A DNA stretch of 29,842 nt from a bacterium. Lineage in GTDB: Bacteria > UBP14 > UBA6098 > JAFGQG01. A program made the translations under genes and the position numbers. The notes below the pieces were generated by a model that was not told the origin of the DNA, made no database searches, and saw nothing but the letters and a program-made list of their open reading frames with translations. Below, piece after piece: positions 23,941 through 29,842 of this stretch. The stretch lies in contig JAFGGQ010000092.1 in NCBI GenBank assembly GCA_016930435.1, positions 1-29,842 of the forward strand. Direction: 5' to 3'. Position 1 is the stretch's first letter. Each line of letters opens with the position of its first letter.

Positions 23941-24432
23941 ATGAAACAATTATGGGCCCCCTGGAGAATGGCCTACATCGAAAGAGGGGATCTGGACAAG
24001 GAATGCCTGTTTTGCAGTAAACAGAATTCCCTTGACTGGGAAGAAGACCTGGTTCTTTTCAAGGGCCAGAGGGCTTTTATATTGATGAACCTGTATCCTT
24101 ATACCAATGGTCACTTAATGGTCGCCCCGCTTCGCCATGTGGCATCGCTGGAGGATCTTGCGCCCGAAGAGATGGCCGAGTTGATGGCCCTTACTACCCG
24201 TTCCCTGAAGATACTGCGTAAATGTTTCAATCCGCAGGGATTCAATGTAGGGGTTAACCTGGGCCGGGTAGCCGGAGCCGGCGTTGTGGATCACACTCAC
24301 GTCCACATAGTACCACGCTGGAACGGTGATACGAACTTTATGCCCATCCTTACAGATACAAAGGTAATCTGCGAGTGTCTGAAAGACACCTACAATAAGC
24401 TTAAACCGGAGTTTCAGAGGGGTGATGACTGA
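23941..24432 (+). CDS. HIT-family nucleotide hydrolase or phosphorylase
   Basis: 163 residues. HIT proteins hydrolyse or phosphorolyse nucleotide phosphates such as AP4A through a histidine triad. The catalytic triad is DHTHVHIVPRW with His118, His120 and His122. The start MKQLWAPWRMAYI and the CLFC pair (Cys22, Cys25) are typical of the AP4A-phosphorylase-like subgroup, in which two Cys and two His can bind zinc. A GAGGAG site precedes the ATG by about eleven bases. The stop codon lies one base before the start I prefer for leuC, so the two are translationally coupled. Substrate is inferred from family only. Confidence 0.88.
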   Translation: MKQLWAPWRMAYIERGDLDKECLFCSKQNSLDWEEDLVLFKGQRAFILMNLYPYTNGHLMVAPLRHVASLEDLAPEEMAELMALTTRSLKILRKCFNPQGFNVGVNLGRVAGAGVVDHTHVHIVPRWNGDTNFMPILTDTKVICECLKDTYNKLKPEFQRGDD

Positions 24433-24433
24433 T

Positions 24434-25699
24434 ATGAAGCCGGCCACCCTGACCGAAAAGATCATTGCCCGGGCAGCGGGGCAAAAGAGTGTAGAGCCCG
24501 GCGAGATAGTGAATGTAAGTCCCGACCGCATCCTTTCCCACGACAATACTGCGGCGATCATAAAGCATTTTTCTAAACTGGGTGTAAAACGGGTAAAGTA
24601 CCCTGATAAAATAGTTATCGTTCTGGACCACATCGTTCCCGCATCTACAGAGACATATGCCCAGAATCATTTAGCCATCCGTGAATTTGTTAAGGAGCAG
24701 GGTCTCCGGTATTTTTACGATGTTGGTTGCGGGATATGCCATCAGGTGCTTCCTGAGCAGGGATTTGCCACTCCCGGCGCACTGATCGTAGGAGCCGATT
24801 CACACACTACGACCTACGGCGCATTCGGGGCTTTTTCTACCGGACTGGGCCGCTCCGAGATAGCCGTCACCTGGGCAACCGACCAGATCTGGCTCAGGGT
24901 GCCTGAATCCTACAAAATCGTGCTTGAGGGCCAGCTTCCTCCAGATGTTACATCCAAGGACATTGTCCTGCATATCATCGGGACACTGGGGGCGGACGGA
25001 GCCATCTATAAGGCAGTGGAATTCACCGGCCCTGTTATAGCGGGAATGTCCATGGCCAGCCGCATGGTGCTTACCAATATGGCCGTGGAGATGGGCGCTA
25101 AAAATGGACTAATCTATCCCGACAGTACTACTGAGGATTGGCTTGGAGAACATGGGGTGTCCGGTTACCAGGCTATTTACCCCGATGAAAAAGCTGAATA
25201 TGCCCGTTCCTTCTCCTTTGACCTCAGCGGTTTAAAACCCCAGGTCGCTTTTCCTCATACGGTGGATAATGTTCAACCGGTAAGCGTTGCAGAGGGGATT
25301 AAGGTTCAGCAAGTGCTTTTAGGGACCTGCACCAATGGGCGATTAGAGGACCTTCGGGCCGCGGCTGGCATATTAAAGGGAAGAACCATCGCCCCTGGAA
25401 CCCGAATGCTGGTCTTACCGGCCTCCCGGAATATTTTGCTCCAAGCCGTTCAGGAGGGTTTAGTAGAGACCTTTTTAAGGGCGGGGGCAATGGTATTGAA
25501 TCCCGGTTGCGGACCCTGCCTGGGAGCACATCAGGGCGTCCTTGCGCCCGGTGAACGCTGCCTGTCCACCTCCAACCGTAATTTTAAGGGCCGAATGGGA
25601 TCCACCGAATCGGAGATATACCTTGCAAGCCCACTCACCGCCGCCGCTACTGCCCTCGAGGGGAAAATCACCGATCCCGCAAAATACATTTCAAGCTGA
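24434..25699 (+). CDS. leuC: 3-isopropylmalate dehydratase large subunit (LeuC / homoaconitase-type)
   Basis: 421 residues from the ATG at 24434; the GTG at 24422 and ATG at 24425 would add a few residues but lie too close to the GAGGGG site at 24417-24422. The protein carries the [4Fe-4S] cluster of the aconitase superfamily, with ligands Cys299 (GTCTNGR), Cys359 and Cys362 (NPGCGPCLG). Other motifs are GADSHTTTYGAFGAFSTGLG and CHQVLPEQG. With the small subunit it isomerises 2- to 3-isopropylmalate in leucine synthesis. It belongs to the shorter LeuC/HacA type of about 420 residues, whose members can also act on homoaconitate or citramalate-derived substrates. No leuA or leuB is nearby, so the substrate is not certain. 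Confidence 0.88.
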   Translation: MKPATLTEKIIARAAGQKSVEPGEIVNVSPDRILSHDNTAAIIKHFSKLGVKRVKYPDKIVIVLDHIVPASTETYAQNHLAIREFVKEQGLRYFYDVGCGICHQVLPEQGFATPGALIVGADSHTTTYGAFGAFSTGLGRSEIAVTWATDQIWLRVPESYKIVLEGQLPPDVTSKDIVLHIIGTLGADGAIYKAVEFTGPVIAGMSMASRMVLTNMAVEMGAKNGLIYPDSTTEDWLGEHGVSGYQAIYPDEKAEYARSFSFDLSGLKPQVAFPHTVDNVQPVSVAEGIKVQQVLLGTCTNGRLEDLRAAAGILKGRTIAPGTRMLVLPASRNILLQAVQEGLVETFLRAGAMVLNPGCGPCLGAHQGVLAPGERCLSTSNRNFKGRMGSTESEIYLASPLTAAATALEGKITDPAKYISS

Positions 25700-25712
25700 G
25701 GACTGACGTATT

Positions 25713-26213
25713 ATGATAAAAGGTAAAGTACATAAACTGGGCGAAGATATCAATACAGACGTTATCTTCCCCGGAAAATACACATATTCCATTTCCGATC
25801 CGGCAGAGATGGCTCAACATGCCCTGGAGAACTACGACCCGGAATTTGTCAGAAAAGTGCAAAGGGGGGACGTGATAATTGCCGGGAAAAATTTCGGCTG
25901 CGGGTCATCACGCGAACAGGCTGCCACATGCCTCAAATATGCGGGGATCGAGGTCATTATAGCCGAGTCGTTCTCCCGGATATTTTTTAGGAACGCTATA
26001 AATAATGCTATCCTGGCTATTGTCAGCGAGGAAATTCCACCACTGGCCCATGAAGGTGAGAGTATTCAGGTGGATCCGCAGGGGGGAAAGATCTACCTGC
26101 AGAACAGGATATTTATCTTCCCTAAACTAGCCCCCAATGTTTATCAGATAATAACGGATGGCGGACTTCTTGAACACGTCAAAAAAAGGATCGCTCAACA
26201 AGAGAGCAGGTAA
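25713..26213 (+). CDS. leuD: 3-isopropylmalate dehydratase small subunit (LeuD / homoaconitase-type)
   Basis: 166 residues, the usual size of the free-standing swivelling domain. The opening GEDINTDVIFPGKY and the conserved NFGCGSSREQAA are diagnostic. The specificity loop after INTDVI reads GKYTYS; from memory, archaeal-type relatives have YLRT in homoaconitases and a YLVY-like loop in isopropylmalate isomerases. The sequence here is neither, but lacks the Arg expected for a homoaconitase, so isopropylmalate is slightly favoured. It starts 13 bases after leuC and its stop is two bases before accB. It forms a heterodimer with LeuC. Confidence 0.88.
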   Translation: MIKGKVHKLGEDINTDVIFPGKYTYSISDPAEMAQHALENYDPEFVRKVQRGDVIIAGKNFGCGSSREQAATCLKYAGIEVIIAESFSRIFFRNAINNAILAIVSEEIPPLAHEGESIQVDPQGGKIYLQNRIFIFPKLAPNVYQIITDGGLLEHVKKRIAQQESR

Positions 26214-26215
26214 TA

Positions 26216-26683
26216 ATGAAGACTAAGAAGATAAAGGAATTGATCAGGCTGGTAGAGAACAGTGATATTGGGGAACTGGAGGTTACCTTCTGGGGATTTC
26301 GAAGGGTTTGCATACGAAAAAATTCCAATTTGTCATCCCTTAGTTCAGACAGTCTGGAGCAAATAGTGGAGCAAATAACCCTTCCGGAAGGGGGAAGGGC
26401 AACGACAAGCATAGCCCCTTCAGCCGAGCCTGCGGCCCCACTTTATGCAGAGATCAAGGCCCCGCTGGTAGGGACTTTTTACCGGGCCCCGGCGCCAACC
26501 GAACCGCCTTTCGTTGAAGCTGGCAATCGCGTTTCTGTAGGCCAGGTGGTCTGTATCGTGGAAGCTATGAAGGTCATGAATGAGATCAAATCCGAGATAA
26601 ACGGGATTGTAAGGGAGATCCTTGTGGAGAATGCCCAACCCGTAGAGCACGGCCAATTACTCTTCAGGATCGAACCCGGTTAA
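26216..26683 (+). CDS. accB: Acetyl-CoA carboxylase biotin carboxyl carrier protein
   Basis: 155 residues, full length. The carrier shuttles carboxyl-biotin between biotin carboxylase and the carboxyltransferase in malonyl-CoA formation. The C-terminal biotinyl domain runs from about 77 to 155 with VEAMKVMNEI (115-124), so Lys119 is the biotinylated residue; APLVGTFYRAPAP is the typical AccB thumb region. The N-terminal part, KELIRLVENSDIGELEV, is the usual AccB helix, and a Pro/Ala-rich linker (about 63-76) joins the two. The ATG is two bases after the leuD stop. Biotin carboxylase is not next to it: a PilT-family gene lies between. Confidence 0.96.
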   Translation: MKTKKIKELIRLVENSDIGELEVTFWGFRRVCIRKNSNLSSLSSDSLEQIVEQITLPEGGRATTSIAPSAEPAAPLYAEIKAPLVGTFYRAPAPTEPPFVEAGNRVSVGQVVCIVEAMKVMNEIKSEINGIVREILVENAQPVEHGQLLFRIEPG

Positions 26684-26698
26684 AAAAGGAATGGTAGC

Positions 26699-27910
26699 AT
26701 GATCAATTTAACTCAGCTCCTTCGAGATATGCTTCCCATGGTCTGTTCGGATCTTCACCTCCGCGCTAATATGCTGCCCATTTACCGCCAGCATGGAGCC
26801 CTTATACCCGCCGATAAGATCGCCCTCACCAAACAGGATATGGAAACCATCGTAGGGCAGTTGCTCACCGACGAACAGCGCAAACGGTTTGATCAGGAAA
26901 AGGAGCTTGACCTGGCTATTTCCCTGAAGGAGGTGGGGCGATTCCGTGTAAACGTATTTGTTCAGAAGGGCACCTATGCAATCGCCTTCCGGCTACTTCC
27001 CTTTAATATTCCATCTTTCGATGAACTGCATCTTCCACCGGTACTTGTGAAGCTTGCTGATAAACGGAGGGGGTTGATCCTGGTAACCGGTATTACCGGA
27101 AGCGGTAAGAGTACCACCCTGGCTTCGATTATTGATTATATAAATACCCACAGGGCTGAGAATATTATTACCATAGAAGATCCTATCGAGTATGCCCATA
27201 ATAACAAGATGTCAATAATAGCGCAGCGGGAGGTTGGTGCCGATACCAGTTCCTTTGCTTTAGCGCTGCGACAGTCCTTGCGGGAAGACCCGGATATTAT
27301 ACTGCTGGGCGAGATCCGCGACGCTGCTACCATGTCCACAGCACTGGCCGCAGCGGATACCGGGCATTTAGTGTTATCAACCCTGCATACCATGGATGCC
27401 AAACAGGCAATTTTCCGGGTACTCTCTTTCTTCCCTCCACATCAGCACCACGAGATAAGACTCCTTTTAGCCAATAATTTGCAGGCAGTGATATCCCAGA
27501 GGCTCTTGCCACGTGTGGACATACCAGGCAGGGTTCCCGCAGTGGAAATTCTGATCTCCACCCTGGCCGTCCGTGATTGCATTGTAAACGAGGATAAGAC
27601 TCACGGTGTCAGTGACCTCATTGCCGATGGAAAGATCCAATACGGGATGCAGACCCTCGACCAATCCCTGATGGATCTCTTTGAAAATGGATTGATATCA
27701 CTGGAAACGGCCATTTTAAATGCAACAAACCCGGACGATTTCAGGCTCCGGGTGGCTGGGATCAAGGGCGCATCAGACCGGGGATGGAAGGGATTTGTCA
27801 AAGAAACCAGGGATGAAGAAGAGCCCTTATCTCGCAAAAAAGAAGAAAAAGAGCTGAAGGTAGATGGAGAACCGGAAGAGCCCCCACCTGACATGCTGGA
27901 CGAGTTTTAG
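26699..27910 (+). CDS. PilT/PilU-family type IV pilus retraction ATPase
   Basis: 403 residues. The N-terminal PAS-like domain (SDLHLRANMLPIYR) precedes a RecA-like ATPase core. Walker A is GITGSGKSTT (131-140), the Asp box ITIEDPIEYAH (157-167), Walker B DIILLGEIRDA (199-209) and the His box STLHTMDA (227-234), so it should hydrolyse ATP. PilT proteins have a C-terminal AIRNLIRE motif needed for retraction; here the corresponding stretch reads GVSDLIAD, closer to PilU-type paralogues. A C-terminal charged and proline-rich tail of about 45 residues is an extra also reminiscent of PilU. It lies between accB and accC, with AAAGGA eight bases before the ATG and no obvious promoter. Confidence 0.9.
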   Translation: MINLTQLLRDMLPMVCSDLHLRANMLPIYRQHGALIPADKIALTKQDMETIVGQLLTDEQRKRFDQEKELDLAISLKEVGRFRVNVFVQKGTYAIAFRLLPFNIPSFDELHLPPVLVKLADKRRGLILVTGITGSGKSTTLASIIDYINTHRAENIITIEDPIEYAHNNKMSIIAQREVGADTSSFALALRQSLREDPDIILLGEIRDAATMSTALAAADTGHLVLSTLHTMDAKQAIFRVLSFFPPHQHHEIRLLLANNLQAVISQRLLPRVDIPGRVPAVEILISTLAVRDCIVNEDKTHGVSDLIADGKIQYGMQTLDQSLMDLFENGLISLETAILNATNPDDFRLRVAGIKGASDRGWKGFVKETRDEEEPLSRKKEEKELKVDGEPEEPPPDMLDEF

Positions 27911-27967
27911 TATGACAGCCTGTGTCCCGCCAATCCATAATAATTAAGCCAATGATATTGAAGTAAA

Positions 27968-29326
27968 GTGAAAAAGGTACTTGTAGCCAACAGGGGCGAG
28001 ATCGCATTGAGAATTATCAGGGCCTGCCGGGAGTTGGACCTGAAAGCGGTAGCGGTTCATTCGGAGGCGGATGCTGATGCACTGCATGTCTGGCTTGCCG
28101 ATGAACATGTTTGCATTGGTGGCCCTAAACCCTATGAAAGCTATTTGGATCCCCGAAGGATAATTAGCGCTGCGGTGATTACCAATGCGGATGCCATTCA
28201 TCCCGGTTATGGTTTTCTGGCTGAAAACGCGGACTTCGCCGAGATCTGCGAGGCCCATCATTTCAAGTTTATCGGCCCCACCTCGGAGATGATCCGGAAG
28301 ATGGGGGATAAGGCTGTAGCCAGGGGTTTGATGAAGGCTGCCGGAGTACCCACCATTCCCGGCAGCGAGGGAGAAACCGCTGATATCAAGGAGGCTCAGT
28401 CCATTGCCGAATTGATTGGATATCCCCTGATCATCAAGGCAACCGCCGGCGGCGGTGGTAAAGGAATGAGGATCGTTTATAACGAGGGGGAATTAAAGGT
28501 CAATTTCCAGATAGCCTGCAGCGAAGCCCAGGCAGCCTTTGGCAATCCGGCAGTTTATATCGAGAAATTCATTCAAAAACCCCGGCACATCGAAGTGCAG
28601 CTTATCGGCGACGGAAAGGGTAACGTGATCCACCTGGGGGAAAGAGAATGTTCAATCCAGCGACGCCACCAAAAACTTCTTGAGGAATCCCCTTCACCAA
28701 TAGTAACAGAAACCCTAAGGGAGAAAATCGGAAGACTTGCTGTGAAGGGCGCGGAACAGATCAATTACGAGGGCGCCGGAACCATCGAGTTCCTGCTTGA
28801 CCAGGATTTCAGCTTTTATTTCATGGAGATGAACACCAGGATACAGGTGGAGCACCCGGTTACTGAAATGGTTGTAGGGATGGACCTGGTAAAAGAGCAA
28901 ATCCGGGTAGCAGCAGGGGAATCTTTGCCCCTTAAGCAGGATGAGGTGAAGCTGGTTGGCCATGCCATGGAGTGCCGTATCAATGCCGAGGATCCCAGGC
29001 AGAATTTTGCCCCATCACCGGGCCAGATAAATAGCTTTCATATCCCAGGGGGACCTGGAATTAGGGTTGACACACACGCCTATACCCATTATATTATTCC
29101 ACCTTATTATGACTCGATGATTGCCAAACTGATCACCCAGGGCAAAAATCGGGCAGAAGCATTGGCGCGCATGAAGCGCGCACTTGAAGAATTTATTATC
29201 GAAGGCGTGGAAACAACTATTCCATTCCATCAACAGGTTCTCAAAGATGAACGGTTTGTGAAGGGTGACTATGATACATCTTTTATGGATAACTTCAAGT
29301 TCGATCCTAACGCTTTAAAAAGGTAA
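27968..29326 (+). CDS. accC: Acetyl-CoA carboxylase biotin carboxylase subunit
   Basis: 452 residues, full length. It carboxylates the biotin of AccB with bicarbonate and ATP. The GTG start is required because [17 protein letters not shown] is the universal N-terminus of the family. ATP-grasp motifs are visible: [13 protein letters not shown], the glycine-rich loop [23 protein letters not shown], and the Mg-binding and catalytic [14 protein letters not shown]. The C-terminal domain begins at about 330 with [13 protein letters not shown]. There are 57 bases after the PilT-family stop. The HPr-like gene starts four bases after its own stop. AccA and AccD, the carboxyltransferase, are not in the window. 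Confidence 0.97.
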   Translation: MKKVLVANRGEIALRIIRACRELDLKAVAVHSEADADALHVWLADEHVCIGGPKPYESYLDPRRIISAAVITNADAIHPGYGFLAENADFAEICEAHHFKFIGPTSEMIRKMGDKAVARGLMKAAGVPTIPGSEGETADIKEAQSIAELIGYPLIIKATAGGGGKGMRIVYNEGELKVNFQIACSEAQAAFGNPAVYIEKFIQKPRHIEVQLIGDGKGNVIHLGERECSIQRRHQKLLEESPSPIVTETLREKIGRLAVKGAEQINYEGAGTIEFLLDQDFSFYFMEMNTRIQVEHPVTEMVVGMDLVKEQIRVAAGESLPLKQDEVKLVGHAMECRINAEDPRQNFAPSPGQINSFHIPGGPGIRVDTHAYTHYIIPPYYDSMIAKLITQGKNRAEALARMKRALEEFIIEGVETTIPFHQQVLKDERFVKGDYDTSFMDNFKFDPNALKR

Positions 29327-29330
29327 TCGA

Positions 29331-29597
29331 GTGGTGGTAATAGAAACTGAAATAATCAACAAACTTGGACTGCACATCCGGCCGGCCTCCATGATCGTGC
29401 AGACTGCATCTAAATACAACTCGAACCTGAAACTGGTCAAGGAGGATGTAGAGGTTGATGGCAAGATAATGATAGAAATTCTAACCCTGGATGCCGGAAT
29501 GGGAACCATTATCAAGATCATTACCGAGGGGGAAGATGAGGAAGCCGCTGCGCGTGCCATCGAAAAGCTATTCCTGGATAAATTCGAGGAGGACTGA
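29331..29597 (+). CDS. HPr-family phosphocarrier-like protein, Ile at position 46
   Basis: 88 residues from a GTG with AAAAGG eight bases upstream. The phosphorylated His15 is intact in KLGLHIRPAS (11-20), with Arg17 and Pro18 as in HPr. In HPr of phosphotransferase systems Ser46 (usual GKSIMGVM) is the site of HPr kinase; here the segment reads GKIMIEIL, with Ile46. So regulatory Ser-phosphorylation is excluded by this sequence, whereas phosphotransfer by His15 is possible. It is the last gene of the unit, four bases after accC. No PTS enzyme I or EII is in the window, so its donor and target are unknown. Confidence 0.88.
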   Translation: MVVIETEIINKLGLHIRPASMIVQTASKYNSNLKLVKEDVEVDGKIMIEILTLDAGMGTIIKIITEGEDEEAAARAIEKLFLDKFEED

Positions 29598-29842
29598 TTA
29601 CCCCGCTTTTTGTTAAGCCCAATATCCTTTTGTAAATCCGAAATCAAAATACCCGCACCTTAAATCCCCAATAATTCTATCCCCTTCGCTGACAATAGAA
29701 TATTTGTATTATTATCCAACTAAATTGTGTATGAACCAAAATATTTTAGATTTTCCTTAACCCAACTTTCCCTCATTGCGCTTGGGAATAGGCAAAATTT
29801 GGCATATTTCAGAGACATCATTCCCGTAACTCGTTATATATC
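29598..29842. other. Gene-free AT-rich region to the end of the window
   Basis: No credible open frame, RNA or clear promoter is seen. The region contains a 7-base inverted repeat, ATTCTAT/ATAGAAT (29674-29680 with 29695-29701), with a 14-base loop but no T-run, and no other convincing terminator for the accC-HPr transcript. Confidence 0.5.

Noticed and set aside
29674-29701. ATTCTAT/ATAGAAT inverted repeat as terminator of the accC-HPr transcript
   Set aside because: Seven A/T-rich pairs over a 14-base loop would be weakly stable, and there is no run of T after it.

Overview
The window is about 30 kb of a bacterial chromosome, almost fully coding, with 29 protein genes recognised and no rRNA, tRNA, CRISPR array, transposase or phage gene seen. 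The likely host is a Gram-negative bacterium with an at least partly anaerobic, ferredoxin-based metabolism. It has a Wzx/Wzy-type polysaccharide locus, a PilT-family ATPase, a four-subunit 2-oxoacid:ferredoxin oxidoreductase in place of a 2-oxoglutarate dehydrogenase, and a radical SAM enzyme. Gene content and TAnnTT-type -10 boxes would fit an uncultured lineage in or near the FCB group, but I cannot place it to phylum from this window alone.

Layout. (1) Positions 258-3788, + strand: a P-loop protein of the cyclic 2,3-diphosphoglycerate synthetase family, a signal-peptidase-I-like membrane protein that has lost both catalytic residues, and a CCA-adding/poly(A) polymerase-type tRNA nucleotidyltransferase. 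(2) 3847-8773, + strand: sucC-sucD-korD-korA-korB-korC, which together convert 2-oxoglutarate to succinyl-CoA and succinate with ferredoxin and ATP coupling, in either direction. (3) 8887-11758, + strand: a small membrane protein, the replication-repair ATPase RarA, and a membrane-anchored AmmeMemoRadiSam-type radical SAM enzyme. (4) 11962-22903, mostly - strand: a surface-polysaccharide locus with two GT4 glycosyltransferases, a heparinase II/III-like lyase, a CapK/PaaK-like adenylate-forming enzyme, a Wzy/WaaL-type polymerase or ligase, a Wzx flippase, a UDP-GlcNAc 2-epimerase-type enzyme and a DegT-type sugar aminotransferase. Two + strand genes sit among the - strand ones, so the locus is a mosaic. 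(5) 23010-23810, - strand: folE2, which starts folate or pterin synthesis. (6) 23941-29597, + strand: HIT protein, leuC/leuD-type dehydratase, accB, a PilT/PilU-family ATPase, accC and an HPr-like protein, closely packed and probably one transcript.

Putative promoters in front of most transcription units share a TTGAnn box, a 16-base spacer and a TAnnTT-like box. A perfect 12-base palindrome between two 7-base direct repeats overlaps the predicted -35 box of the degT promoter and looks like an operator.

Most of the window is ordinary metabolism. The points most worth following are the inactive signal-peptidase homologue, the operator-like element, the anchored radical SAM protein without its usual partners, the heparinase/CapK pairing in the polysaccharide locus, the HPr with Ile at position 46, and the PilT-family gene splitting accB from accC. 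I did not find a clear new defence or mobile system.
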